64,000 nucleotides of DNA from positions 248,001 to 312,000 of the forward strand of contig NZ_JALCLM010000001.1 of assembly GCF_022647885.1 (NCBI RefSeq), in the 5' to 3' direction. The notes below the pieces were generated by a model, which was not told where the DNA came from, searched no databases, and saw only the letters and a list, made by a program, of their open reading frames with translations. This DNA is from Bifidobacterium sp. Its GTDB lineage: Bacteria; Actinomycetota; Actinomycetes; Actinomycetales; Bifidobacteriaceae. Both the position numbers and the translations under genes were made by a program. Below are positions 1-9,162 of the stretch, one piece after another; within the stretch, counting starts at the first letter, position 1; each line of letters begins with the position of its first letter.

Positions 1-246
1 TACAACTCCACTTGGGATCATTCCAGTTTTCGGTCTCTACTCGGTAGCCGTTTCGTAGACTCGTCGCAGCAAGCTGGCGAAGGATTCCACATGACGTACC
101 CCGCCAACTCTAAGATTCCAGCAGTGATTGAAATCGACCACATTGTGCACGACAAAGGCGTAGTAGTAGGCGATATGGAAACCGTAGAAATTGCAGGAAG
201 CGATCACAAAGCACTACTAGCAACGCTAGAAGCCACAAAGGACTGA
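1..246 (+). CDS. Endonuclease/exonuclease/phosphatase-family protein, C-terminal fragment
   Basis: The window opens inside this gene; 81 codons remain before a TGA. The visible end carries an I-D-H-I segment near fragment residue 50 and a G-S-D-H-K-A-L segment near residue 67. The S-D-H is the signature end of the endonuclease/exonuclease/phosphatase (DNase I-like) fold, in which the His acts as the general base. Such proteins cleave phosphodiesters or phosphomonoesters in a metal-dependent way; the substrate cannot be told from the tail. It faces the leftward sugar-transferase gene, and no strong terminator hairpin is visible in the gap between them. Family assignment is fairly secure, exact function unknown. 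Confidence 0.65.
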   Translation, partial: YNSTWDHSSFRSLLGSRFVDSSQQAGEGFHMTYPANSKIPAVIEIDHIVHDKGVVVGDMETVEIAGSDHKALLATLEATKD

Positions 247-363
247 GCAATCTCAATGCGTACGTGAACCAACATCATTGACACAGTTCTATACCGTTGC
301 CAACTACACAGCTCAGGTGAATGAGTCTGTCAGATGCGTGGAAAGCGCGAAAGAAGACTGTTC

Positions 364-2046
364 TCAGTAAGAACCGACTGCGCGAACAACTGCTAGCACT
401 GTTTTCATCAAAATTGCGAAGTCCCCAGTAAGCGACCAATTTTCGATGTAATTGACATCTAAACGCTCCGACTCTTCTCTACTGAGATCAGAACGCCCCG
501 AAATCTGCCAAGGTCCTGTGATACCAGGTTTAACCAACAGTCGTGTCGAATACAGCGTGCTGTATTGATCAACTTCGTAATCTCTTTGTGGACGAGGACC
601 CACTAATGACATATCACCCTTGAGCACATTGAAAAACTGCGGGAATTCATCCAGAGAGAATTTTCTGATGACCCGACCAACTTTGGTCACACGAGGGTCA
701 TCTTTGACTTTGAACAATGCGCCATAATCCTGACCATTCTCTTCAGCCAGTTTGGCATCAAGTTTGTCAGCATCCAACACCATAGATCTGAATTTATAGC
801 AGTTGAACGGTACGCCATTCTGGCCTATTCGCTCTTGCTTGTACACAACAGGGCCATGATCCTCATGTTTAATGGCCAAAGCTACGGGAAGCATTACCAA
901 AGGGATGCTGAACAATAGTGCAATTGACGATCCCACTATATCGATAATGCGTTTGACAACCCTTGTCGCTATGGAATATTGCGGGAGGCTTGCAGTAAGT
1001 ACTTGCTGTTGAGACGAATCACGTAGGTAGAGCTTATGTCCGCTCAAATCTGCTACAGAAACTGACACTGCAAGCTCGATGCCCAATGACTCTACCGCTA
1101 GCGAAAGAGCATGCAAGGTCACCGATTCACGCTTCAACACATCAGTCACTAGGAGTGTCTGAGCCCCCATTCTCATGATTGTTCTAGGCAGATTTGCATT
1201 GAAAGGTAGCACCTTGATTTCCGCAGCCCCTGGAATATCTGGGTCTGGGCAGAAGTCTGTGAGAATGATGTCTTCTTGCTCACCTTGAGTTTCAATTGCG
1301 ATAGGGCACACTGCAATAGCCTCATAACCTAGTCCGGTGGTGGACTTCAAGGTGTGTAAAGTACGGTTAATGCCTGCTGATGATCCAAGAAGGACTGTCG
1401 AATACCTGCAACGCCCCTTTCGTCGCTTCCAGTGTAAAGACCGGCGCATCAACCATCGCGACACGCATTCGATAACACCAGCCAATAATGACGCAGCGAT
1501 GATTGCGGTACGAGGTAAATCCAACTGCAACATATACACCAAGCAACTTGCTAATACCACAGCGAAGAATGTGGCATTGAAAATCCTGGTATATAGGTCA
1601 TAACCTTCAGAAACAATATGTCGCTGATATGTTCCTGCGAAAAGTAGGCACAACAGCCAAAGGCCGCACTGCAAGGCTAAATAAGCTCCGAGTGGCATAG
1701 AGTCCTCAAGAGCGTTGAATGCGTTGGGCCTGATACCCAAGCAAATTGTTAGCGACAACAACATAGCAACAAGATCAGTGGCTACTAGAGCTGAAACGAA
1801 CCAATACCGCCAAACTGGTGTTCTATTGAGGAAATGTTTGGTTTTAGAAGCTGAGAAAGAATCTGTGAAAACTGAATTACTGAACATCATCGTTCGTTTG
1901 TGCCTCGTTTTAGCACCGATGAGAGGCTCATGTGGTGGACTTTTAGGCATGCGGATTGTTGGCGCCTCTTCTATGGCGTTGCCACTCACTGAAGAGATAT
2001 TCCGCTCTTCAGAGGCTAGGTTTTCTTCCAGCGTGCGCCTATACAC
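364..2046 (-). CDS. Polyprenyl-phosphate sugar-1-phosphate transferase (priming exopolysaccharide glycosyltransferase)
   Basis: This membrane enzyme would transfer a sugar-1-phosphate from a UDP-sugar to undecaprenyl phosphate, the first step of capsule or exopolysaccharide assembly. The N-terminal half has about four hydrophobic segments after a polar ~75-residue leader, followed by a cytosolic CoA-binding-like region. The last ~200 residues are the bacterial sugar transferase domain: a membrane entry at K-R-I-I-D-I-V-G, then Y-K-Q-E-R-I-G, the C-Y-K-F-R-S-M motif, D-P-R-V-T-K-V-G, S-L-D-E-F-P-Q and L-V-G-P-R-P. This is the WbaP/CpsD layout at usual length. A longer reading from a TTG at 2085 exists; the GTG at 2046 is preferred because G-G-G-A-G-G-A lies just before it. 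No other polysaccharide genes are in the window, so the sugar is not predictable. Confidence 0.85.
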   Translation of the reverse strand: MYRRTLEENLASEERNISSVSGNAIEEAPTIRMPKSPPHEPLIGAKTRHKRTMMFSNSVFTDSFSASKTKHFLNRTPVWRYWFVSALVATDLVAMLLSLTICLGIRPNAFNALEDSMPLGAYLALQCGLWLLCLLFAGTYQRHIVSEGYDLYTRIFNATFFAVVLASCLVYMLQLDLPRTAIIAASLLAGVIECVSRWLMRRSLHWKRRKGRCRYSTVLLGSSAGINRTLHTLKSTTGLGYEAIAVCPIAIETQGEQEDIILTDFCPDPDIPGAAEIKVLPFNANLPRTIMRMGAQTLLVTDVLKRESVTLHALSLAVESLGIELAVSVSVADLSGHKLYLRDSSQQQVLTASLPQYSIATRVVKRIIDIVGSSIALLFSIPLVMLPVALAIKHEDHGPVVYKQERIGQNGVPFNCYKFRSMVLDADKLDAKLAEENGQDYGALFKVKDDPRVTKVGRVIRKFSLDEFPQFFNVLKGDMSLVGPRPQRDYEVDQYSTLYSTRLLVKPGITGPWQISGRSDLSREESERLDVNYIENWSLTGDFAILMKTVLAVVRAVGSY

Positions 2047-2287
2047 AATTCCTCCCACTCTCCACCTTTTATCAAGATACTCCAAGAAAACACTATTAGG
2101 GTAATAAAAGTTGTTTTGTGCTTACTTTTTGGAAATACCCATACGGTAGAGAGCAGAGCGGCTACTCGCTCAAGGCTTTCGGCCAGCAGTCTCAACAGTC
2201 GTAATAGGTCTGAATACGTTACCGCAATCCGATTATCATACGAACAGCTAGACTGGCTTCATACAAAGAATACAAGAGGAGTGAATC

Positions 2288-2878
2288 ATGCTGTTGAGTG
2301 ACCGCGACATCATTGCCGCACAGACCCAGGGTGGAATATCCTTAACCCCTTGGACCCCGGAAATGGTTCAGCCAGCTAGCGTTGATGTCCGACTGGATCG
2401 TTTCTTCCGTCTATTCAACAACCACGAATACACTTATGTTGACCCTGCAGAAGATCAAGGTGCTCTTACCGAACAATTCGAGGTTGCCCCTGGCGAACCG
2501 TGGATCTTGCATCCTGGCGAATTTGTGCTCGGATCAACTTGGGAGTATGTCAAGCTTGATGGTTCCATCGCTGCACGGCTTGAAGGGAAAAGCTCACTCG
2601 GCCGCTTGGGGATACTTACACACTCCACAGCAGGTTTCATCGACCCAGGCTTTGAAGGACATATCACTTTGGAACTCTCTAATGTGAGCACGTTACCGGT
2701 AAAACTCTGGCCAGGCATGAAAATCGGTCAGATGTGCTTCTTCGAATTGTCGTCTCCTGCAGAGCACCCCTACGGCTCAAATGGCACGGGCTCGCACTAT
2801 CAAGGCCAGCGTGGTCCAACACCTTCACGCTCTTTTGTGAACTTCTACCGAGCAGATGTCTCGGAAAATGCAGAATAG
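2288..2878 (+). CDS. dcd: dCTP deaminase (possibly bifunctional, dUMP-forming)
   Basis: Converts dCTP to dUTP, or in the bifunctional actinobacterial form directly to dUMP, feeding thymidylate synthesis. At 196 residues it has family length. It opens M-L-L-S-D-R-D-I and carries the family core [10 protein letters not shown] followed by [13 protein letters not shown] near residues 100-130; the Glu of that stretch is the expected catalytic base. An AGAGGAG ribosome site sits seven bases before the ATG. Whether it also hydrolyses the triphosphate, as known for the Mycobacterium tuberculosis enzyme, cannot be decided without alignment. It converges on the P-type ATPase, with the first 110-bp inverted-end element between them. 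Confidence 0.93.
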   Translation: MLLSDRDIIAAQTQGGISLTPWTPEMVQPASVDVRLDRFFRLFNNHEYTYVDPAEDQGALTEQFEVAPGEPWILHPGEFVLGSTWEYVKLDGSIAARLEGKSSLGRLGILTHSTAGFIDPGFEGHITLELSNVSTLPVKLWPGMKIGQMCFFELSSPAEHPYGSNGTGSHYQGQRGPTPSRSFVNFYRADVSENAE

Positions 2879-2894
2879 GACTACTGCATTGCGA

Positions 2895-3004
2895 TTGTGT
2901 AGGGATTTATAAGAATTCTTATTACAAAAAAACGGGGAGATTGTTGATATTCCAACAATCTCCCCGTGTCATTTCTTCGGGTTTACTAATAAATCCCTAC
3001 ACAA
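2895..3004. repeat. 110-bp element with 16-bp perfect inverted ends (copy 1)
   Basis: A perfect 16-bp inverted repeat (2895-2910 with 2989-3004, core TGTGTAGGGATTT) encloses 78 bp. The same ends, in the same orientation and nearly the same spacing, recur at 53841-53950, also in a convergent gene gap, but the interiors differ. The right outer flank ACAAATGA is also shared. The interior of this copy holds the perfect hairpin 2932-2967. No target duplication is obvious. It could be a miniature mobile element or a conserved terminator frame. Confidence 0.7.
2932..2967 (-). terminator. Intrinsic terminator of the P-type ATPase gene
   Basis: A perfect 15-bp stem (2932-2946 with 2953-2967) closes a six-base loop. 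Read on the minus strand it is followed at once by seven T residues (complement of 2925-2931), the classic form for leftward transcription leaving the ATPase gene. There is no T tract on the plus-strand side, so it serves mainly the minus strand. Confidence 0.85.
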
Positions 3005-3039
3005 ATGAATCTTGCATACGCTACAGCGTCATTTTCACG

Positions 3040-5988
3040 TTATACGCGACGTTTTTCGATAGCTCGAAGCACTATCTTGCGCAATTCCGATGCCACCAAT
3101 ACGAAGGCAGCAAGCCCAATGCACTCAAACCATGCCACAGCGCTTAATGGTGTGGTACCAAAAGCAGTATTTAGGAATGGCACGTAAATGACCAGAACCT
3201 GCAAGCCAATGGAAATACCGATTGCGCCCCAAAGCCACTTGTTGCTGAAGAGTCCGACGAATGCAGATTGCAAAGCAGAGCGCGAAGCAACAGCGTTAAA
3301 GAGCTGAGCGAACACCAAGATGGTGAAGCCCATTGTGCGCGCCTCGACCATTTGCTCTTCATGTCCCAAAGCAGCAACGGAACGATCCGTGAACAGTCCA
3401 CCATTAAGATGCATATCCATACCAATCAGAGTCACCACGGCCATGATGACACCGATGAAGACAATGTCACCCCACATGGATTTATCAATCACTCTGTCGG
3501 TAAGTTTGCGCGGGCTACGACCCATCACATCGTCGGTCTGAGGATCAACGCCCATCGCCAAAGCCGGAGCTGCATCGGTAAGCAAGTTAATCCACAACAA
3601 CTGTGTGGCTAGCAACGGCAAGGTCACACCTTGAGATTCCGGCTGAGTAATACCCAAGAAACCTGCAAGCATCACACCGCCGAACACAGTGAAGACCTCA
3701 CCAACATTCGAGCTCAACAGATACCTCAGGAACTTACGGATATTGTCGAAAATCACGCGACCTTCGCGCACCGCTGCCACAATTGTTGAGAAGTTATCAT
3801 CCGCAAGAATCATTTTTGCGGATTCCTTTGTAACCTCAGTACCAGTGATACCCATCGCAACACCAATATCAGAGGTTTTAACTGCAGGAGCGTCATTGAC
3901 GCCGTCGCCAGTCATAGCAACAATATTTTGCTGACGTTGAAGCGAATCAACAATTTTGAGCTTATGTTCAGGAGCAACACGAGCGTAAACCGAAATCTCG
4001 CTAGTGGTTTTGTCGAATTCTTCTTGACTCATCGCATCGAGTTCTTCACCAGTGCGAGCCTCGCCACCAGCCTTGATGATGCCCAAGTCACTGGCGATTC
4101 GTGCTGCAGTCAGCGGGTGATCACCAGTAATCATCACCGTACGAATACCAGCACGATGTGCTTCAATAACCGAATCCCGAACTTCAGTACGCGGCGGATC
4201 AATGATGCCGACCATACCGGTCCAGATCAAATCCTTTTCGATTACTTCACTCTGGTCAGCAATATCACGGACGCGTCCGGCCGCATTAGTTTCAACTCCA
4301 GGAACTTCTGCAAGCGATGGTGTATTCAGTGGTCGGTATGCCTGCCCAAGGGTTCGATATGCCTGCGATGAAAGATTCTCAACACTTTGCAGAATCGTCT
4401 GTCGGTCACCTTCGGTCAATGGCCGCACCTGACCGTTGACGCTGATGCGGGAGCAATAGCTGAGCAGCACGTCGGGAGCACCTTTGGCAAAGACGCTCAG
4501 TTTACGTGCATCAGAACGGTCCTCCGCAATAATCGACATGCGCTTACGTTCTGAAGTAAATGGAATCTCAGCCACGCGCTGGAAATTCTCATAAGCCTGA
4601 TTTGCTCGAATTTTTCTTGCAGCCACCACCAAGGAAACCTCGGTTGGGTCGCCAACAATCTCCCATTTGTCACCGGAATCCGATTTGCGCAACTCACCAT
4701 CATTAGCCAGTGAACCGACTGCAAGGGTGAGCACAGCTTCGGATCGAGCAGGATCACCGCTAGACAAATCGCTACCATTAATCCCAGTAATTTGACCCAC
4801 AGGCGCATACCCTGTTCCAGTGATTTCAACCTGTCCGCTCGGAGTCAGCACCCGCTCTACGGTCATCTCGTTACGTGTGAGCGTGCCTGTTTTGTCGGAA
4901 CAAATCACCGATGCTGAACCGAGTGTCTCCACAGAGCTCAACTTCTTCACAATGGCATGATGTTGGGCCATGCGCTGCACACCTAGCGCAAGTACCACTG
5001 TAAGAATGGCCGCCAAACCTTCTGGTACCGCAGCAACAGCCAAAGAAACTGCCAGCAACAGTGAATCAATTACATCTTGAGTGCTGTGGAAACCTTCCAT
5101 AACAGCGAGCGCCACCAGCACAAGTACAGCAATAATGCATACTGCAATGCCCAGAACCTTAGACACATGGGCCATTTCTTTTTGAAGTGGAGTGGTGTCA
5201 TCTTCGGTTTGCGAAAGCATGTCGGCAATCTTGCCAACCTGAGTATTCATGCCTGTACCAGATACAATCACGCGACCAGTACCCTGAGTAACGGAAGTTC
5301 CGTTAAAGACCATGTTGGTACGGTCGCCTAGGGCCTTGGCACTGTCGAGTTTGTCTGGGCGTTTGCCAACAGGAACTGACTCTCCTGTAAGAGAAGCTTC
5401 AGCTATACGCAAGCTTGCTGATGCCACAAGACGACCATCAGCAGACACTGTATCGCCCTCACCAAGCACAACTATGTCTCCAGGAACAACATCGCTGGTG
5501 TTGATTCGAGTCACTCTACCGTCACGCAATACTGAAGTTTGCGGGGCAGTCATCTGAGCGAGTGCATCAACGGCTTTTTCTGCTTTAACCTCTTGGAGGT
5601 ATCCCAGAACTGCATTTAGCACAAGAATCAGCACGATTACAATGGAATCGAATGGCAAAGCTTCTGCGCCTTCGGCACCTGCCTGCGCATGAGAGCGTTC
5701 AATGAACCAAGCGACTAATGAAATCAAAGTAGCTGCAAGAAGCAAATACACCAGAGGGTCCTTGAATTGTTCAAGGAACTTTTTCCACTTCGGTATTGGT
5801 GGAGCGCTTGCCAACTCATTCGGCCCAAACTTCTCAAGACGACGTTTTGCTTCATCGCTGCTCAAACCTGTTGCAACATCAACTTCCAATGCTTTGGCAA
5901 CCTGCTCAGATTCAAGCAAAGAAGGATCGCCGTCAAAAGGCAAGCTGGATGAAGGTTGGACAACGTGATTACTGGAAGATCCAGTCAT
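3040..5988 (-). CDS. Cation-transporting P-type ATPase, calcium-type
   Basis: An ATP-driven membrane pump of the P-II group, most likely exporting Ca2+. From the chosen start (982 residues): N-terminal cation-ATPase domain about residues 25-95, actuator T-G-E-S at about 201-204, the membrane P-E-G-L of helix M4 at about 322-325, the phosphorylation site D-K-T-G-T with Asp near 365, K-G-A-P-D in the nucleotide domain, G-D-G-V-N-D-A-P in the hinge, and six C-terminal membrane spans. P-E-G-L is typical of the Ca2+/Na+,K+ branch rather than the heavy-metal branch. The open frame extends 32 codons further upstream, but TAGGAG sits eight bases before the ATG at 5988, so that start is chosen. Substrate is inferred only from motifs. 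Confidence 0.9.
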   Translation of the reverse strand: MTGSSSNHVVQPSSSLPFDGDPSLLESEQVAKALEVDVATGLSSDEAKRRLEKFGPNELASAPPIPKWKKFLEQFKDPLVYLLLAATLISLVAWFIERSHAQAGAEGAEALPFDSIVIVLILVLNAVLGYLQEVKAEKAVDALAQMTAPQTSVLRDGRVTRINTSDVVPGDIVVLGEGDTVSADGRLVASASLRIAEASLTGESVPVGKRPDKLDSAKALGDRTNMVFNGTSVTQGTGRVIVSGTGMNTQVGKIADMLSQTEDDTTPLQKEMAHVSKVLGIAVCIIAVLVLVALAVMEGFHSTQDVIDSLLLAVSLAVAAVPEGLAAILTVVLALGVQRMAQHHAIVKKLSSVETLGSASVICSDKTGTLTRNEMTVERVLTPSGQVEITGTGYAPVGQITGINGSDLSSGDPARSEAVLTLAVGSLANDGELRKSDSGDKWEIVGDPTEVSLVVAARKIRANQAYENFQRVAEIPFTSERKRMSIIAEDRSDARKLSVFAKGAPDVLLSYCSRISVNGQVRPLTEGDRQTILQSVENLSSQAYRTLGQAYRPLNTPSLAEVPGVETNAAGRVRDIADQSEVIEKDLIWTGMVGIIDPPRTEVRDSVIEAHRAGIRTVMITGDHPLTAARIASDLGIIKAGGEARTGEELDAMSQEEFDKTTSEISVYARVAPEHKLKIVDSLQRQQNIVAMTGDGVNDAPAVKTSDIGVAMGITGTEVTKESAKMILADDNFSTIVAAVREGRVIFDNIRKFLRYLLSSNVGEVFTVFGGVMLAGFLGITQPESQGVTLPLLATQLLWINLLTDAAPALAMGVDPQTDDVMGRSPRKLTDRVIDKSMWGDIVFIGVIMAVVTLIGMDMHLNGGLFTDRSVAALGHEEQMVEARTMGFTILVFAQLFNAVASRSALQSAFVGLFSNKWLWGAIGISIGLQVLVIYVPFLNTAFGTTPLSAVAWFECIGLAAFVLVASELRKIVLRAIEKRRV

Positions 5989-6276
5989 TCTCGTAACTCC
6001 TAGGTCAGCCGCGGAGTATTCAGCCTGACGCGGTAATACCGCAATTGCCCAGACTGCGCGGTTGTGTGGCCGACGCTTTTGCATCGGTCCTTAGCATGTC
6101 TATTATTACACACAGCAAGAAACTGACATGGCCTCTTAGCGCAGGGAAAATTGCTGAGGTTGAGTAACATCACTGTGACCATTTGCTCAGCTTCAGCATT
6201 GGTTTATATGTTTCGTTGTGCGTAGCTGCTCAGGCATTACTCGCAACTATCCGCCATCAATGAGAGAATGGGTTAT

Positions 6277-7266
6277 ATGGCAATGAAGAAAGGCCCGACA
6301 AAAGGTTCGGGCGGTAAACACCGTAGCAAGCTCCGCGGCAAAGGTCCTACTCCGAAGGCGGAGGATCGCGTATATCACAAGGCATACAAAGCGAAGAAAT
6401 CTGCCGAGCGACGTCAGGCTTCGGACCCACGACTGGCAGCTAGGCGACGCGTAGCTAAGTTTGCATCCGACTCCGATGATCTCGTTATTGGTCGCAACGC
6501 TGTTTTGGAGGCGCTGAGAGTTGGCGTTCCATCAGTTCAGCTGTATCTAGCTACTCGCATCGAGCATGATGATCGCACACGCGAAATCGTCAAACTAGCC
6601 GGTACTGCAGGGCTCCATCTCCTTGAGGCTGACCGTCTAGAGATGGATCGTATCGCTCGCTCTGGTAATCATCAAGGCGTTGTGCTCAAAGTACAGCCCT
6701 ACCAATATTCATCTGTGCAGACCTTGCTAGATCAAGCTGCTAAGCGAGCCCGAGCAATGGAAGGGGCTTCACCGGCAGCACGTATCGCTGCTCAGCCATT
6801 GTTCATTGCACTTGACGGCGTCACAGACCCACAGAATTTAGGTGCAGTTATTCGTTCCGCTGCAGCTTTCGGTGCCTCTGGCGTGATATTGCCCGAACGG
6901 CGCAGTGCTTCTGTTACATCAACTGCGTGGAAGGTTTCAGCAGGTGCTGCAGCTCATATGCCAGTAGCACGCGTGGTCAACCTCACCAAAGCGCTTCAAG
7001 GCCTCAAGGAAAATGGGTACTACGTTGTTGGGCTAGATGGTGGCGGAGACTCAACAGTTGGTGAAACTGGCTTCGAGAAAGATCCTCTTGTTGTCGTACT
7101 CGGTTCTGAAGGCAGCGGTTTAAGCCGTTTGGTACGTGAAAACTGCGATGCCATTTCTGGAATACCTATTACCAATATGGTGGAGTCACTGAACGCTTCA
7201 GTGGCCGCGGGTATCAGCCTTTACGCTGTTGCTAATGCACGCCGAAAGGCAGCTGCTGCACTGTAG
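6277..7266 (+). CDS. rlmB: TrmH/SpoU-family rRNA 2'-O-methyltransferase (RlmB-like)
   Basis: Predicted to methylate the 2'-O of a guanosine in 23S rRNA using S-adenosylmethionine. A very basic ~60-residue leader is followed by the substrate-binding domain (V-I-G-R-N-A-V-L-E-A-L) and then the SPOUT catalytic knot. The three SpoU motifs are visible: N-L-G-A-V-I-R-S-A, L-G-S-E-G-S-G-L-S and I-P-I-T-N-M-V-E-S-L-N-A-S-V-A. Starts at 6268, 6277 and 6283 are in frame; 6277 gives the best spacing from GAGAATGGG. The basic leader is common in actinobacterial members. The exact target nucleotide is inferred from the family. Confidence 0.88.
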   Translation: MAMKKGPTKGSGGKHRSKLRGKGPTPKAEDRVYHKAYKAKKSAERRQASDPRLAARRRVAKFASDSDDLVIGRNAVLEALRVGVPSVQLYLATRIEHDDRTREIVKLAGTAGLHLLEADRLEMDRIARSGNHQGVVLKVQPYQYSSVQTLLDQAAKRARAMEGASPAARIAAQPLFIALDGVTDPQNLGAVIRSAAAFGASGVILPERRSASVTSTAWKVSAGAAAHMPVARVVNLTKALQGLKENGYYVVGLDGGGDSTVGETGFEKDPLVVVLGSEGSGLSRLVRENCDAISGIPITNMVESLNASVAAGISLYAVANARRKAAAAL

Positions 7267-7288
7267 TTCACGATTCGTAACCGTTCTT

Positions 7289-7360
7289 TCGAAAGTGTGC
7301 GTTTAGGCACGTGAAGCCGCCGTTTTCCGGCGTATCACGTGCCTAAACGCACACTTTCGA
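7289..7360. terminator. Long perfect hairpin between convergent genes
   Basis: A perfect 26-bp inverted repeat (7289-7314 with 7335-7360) with a further 5-bp inner stem CGCCG/CGGCG around a TTTTC loop. It lies just after the RlmB-like stop and before the end of the leftward flavin operon. No T tract follows either side, so a bidirectional transcription block or RNA-stabilising hairpin is inferred rather than a classic terminator. Confidence 0.6.
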
Positions 7361-7371
7361 GCTATCTGCGC

Positions 7372-8005
7372 TTATGCGATGAGGGGATGACCGTCGCTGT
7401 TTCTAGATGCAAGCACTGAGTCGGGTGTCGTCTCATAGCTGTTCAACAGCACTGATAAGTCGTCAACAGCCAGTTGAATCCTGCTATAGATGCTGGGATT
7501 GAGCAGAACTGTTTTATCGAAGTCAGCCGAACTCGCATACACTCCCACGGGTGCTACAAAGGCATGGAAAAAGCTGAACAACGGGCGCAATGCATGGTCT
7601 ATGCCGCTCGCCTCCTCCTGTAGCCATAAGCATTACAGGTGTTTTCGCTAAGGCGTACTGATCCACCAAATCCATGAAATGTTTGAACATACCCGGATAG
7701 GAACCCCGATAAACAGGGACTGCCACGAGAAGCAGGTCAGCCCTTTCGACAGTTTGCAAGGCCTCCTCGGCTTTTCGATCGACATCTGAACGCATAATCG
7801 CCGAGGTCAGACCGCTTCCGATAGCGTAGACGTTCACTGTGCTCAGCGATATTAAATACCGTTCCTTAATAATGGATACGGCGATATCAGCTAAAGACGC
7901 CGTTTTTGACTCTGCATTCGGACTTGCCTCTAGCACGACGACCTTGAGCGGGGAAAGCGTATGAGGTGAAACTGCGTGTGATGAAGCTGCAGATGACAAA
8001 TTCAT
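7372..8005 (-). pseudogene. NADPH-dependent FMN reductase, frameshifted
   Basis: This reads as a flavodoxin-like FMN reductase of the SsuE/MsuE type broken by one frameshift. The first part (from 8005) carries a P-N-A-E-S-K-T flavin phosphate-loop region near residue 28 and the P-V-Y-R-G-S-Y-P-G-M-F-K segment, then loses frame after T-G-G-G-E-R-H near 7605. In another frame the family's C-terminal part continues, D-H-A-L-R-P-L-F-S-F-F, and runs to a stop at 7372. Net loss is 2 bases modulo 3; family comparison suggests an 11-base deletion. The ATG overlaps the stop of the flavin oxidoreductase upstream, so it was the operon's partner reductase. A sequencing error is the alternative; otherwise the product ends at 7523 without its dimer and flavin-binding end. 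Confidence 0.75.
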
Positions 8006-9066
8006 CGTTCCTCCTCGATTCTTGTATCCACTTTGATCTCTTTGCGAAGCACAGGAGCTACCTGTGTCCCCAGCAGCTCAATGGCCTGGAGATGCTCTTT
8101 CTGCGGAACACCACCAAATCCCATCTGCATCATGATTCTGTCGATTCCATACAGCTCCCTGTATGTCATTATCTTGTCAATAACCTCTTGAGGACTACCG
8201 ACAACAGGCATTCCTCCAGGCGTAGCTTGCGCATCGAAAGCTTGTCTAGGAATCTCAAAACCCACGCCTCGCTGGTGATTGTTTTCCTTCATTCCCTTGG
8301 AGAAGTAAGGGAACATGGTATCTCGCGCCGATTGACTGCTTGGGCCGACGAATCCATGAACGCTAGCACCCACACGCAACGACTCGGGCACAGCACCCGA
8401 TTGGGCGGCAGCGCTGCGATAATAATCCACCATATGCACATGTGCGCCGATTGGCCCTGCCAAAAAGGCGATCATCATTGGCAGACCAAGGTGTCCTGCA
8501 TGCACCGCTGATGCTGGCGTGCCACCAACTGCCTGCCAAATGGGAAGCCCCGACTGAGCCCTTGGAGATATGTCAGCATTGTTGAGCGCAGCACGGAACT
8601 TTCCTGACCAATTCACAGGATTGTGATCTCGTATGCGCAATAGGAGATCTAACTTCTCATCAAAGAGCTCGCTGTAATCCTGCAGGTCATAGCCGAAGAG
8701 CGGGAACGACTCGGTATAGGATCCTCTACCAGCCATAATTTCGGCACGTCCGTCAGACAGTAAATCCAATGTTGCATACTGCTCATACACACGGACAGGA
8801 TCATCACTAGACAGCACTGTCACCGCGCTGGCCAACTTGATATTCCGTGTAACGGAAGCTGCGGCTGCCAGAATCATGGATGGAGCCGATGCGACAAAGT
8901 CACTGCGATGGTGCTCGCCCACTCCGAAGACATCCAGCCCCACCTCATCAGCCAATGTGATCTGCTCTATTGTGTCATGCAAACGAACGCGTGCTGAAGG
9001 AGTCTTCCCCGTACGAGGATCTGTAGTCACCTCACCAAAAGTGAGCGCACCTATTTCCATGGCCAT
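8002..9066 (-). CDS. Luciferase-like (LLM class) flavin-dependent oxidoreductase
   Basis: A reduced-flavin-using monooxygenase or oxidoreductase with the bacterial luciferase TIM-barrel fold. The start at 9066 gives M-A-M-E-I-G-A-L-T-F-G-E. Family segments seen are G-L-D-V-F-G-V-G-E-H-H-R (flavin pocket, about residue 45), S-A-V-T-V-L-S-S-D-D-P-V-R-V-Y-E-Q and G-R-A-E-I-M-A-G-R-G-S-Y. About 354 residues, normal length. It overlaps the downstream FMN reductase by a few bases, and an HxlR-type regulator gene lies upstream on the same strand, forming a small oxidoreductase operon. Substrate unknown. With the partner reductase frameshifted, it would need reduced flavin from elsewhere. Confidence 0.85.
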   Translation of the reverse strand: MAMEIGALTFGEVTTDPRTGKTPSARVRLHDTIEQITLADEVGLDVFGVGEHHRSDFVASAPSMILAAAASVTRNIKLASAVTVLSSDDPVRVYEQYATLDLLSDGRAEIMAGRGSYTESFPLFGYDLQDYSELFDEKLDLLLRIRDHNPVNWSGKFRAALNNADISPRAQSGLPIWQAVGGTPASAVHAGHLGLPMMIAFLAGPIGAHVHMVDYYRSAAAQSGAVPESLRVGASVHGFVGPSSQSARDTMFPYFSKGMKENNHQRGVGFEIPRQAFDAQATPGGMPVVGSPQEVIDKIMTYRELYGIDRIMMQMGFGGVPQKEHLQAIELLGTQVAPVLRKEIKVDTRIEEER

Positions 9067-9162
9067 AGTTCTTCTTTCTTGTGTATACGGCAGCCCGATA
9101 TTCCGCGAGCGCATATCAAATTCTGATGTTCCACCATCTATCTGTTACTTGGTGGGAGGGCT

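Noticed and set aside
3040-6084. Longer start of the P-type ATPase
   Set aside because: Extra 32 residues lack family character, and TAGGAG supports the ATG at 5988.
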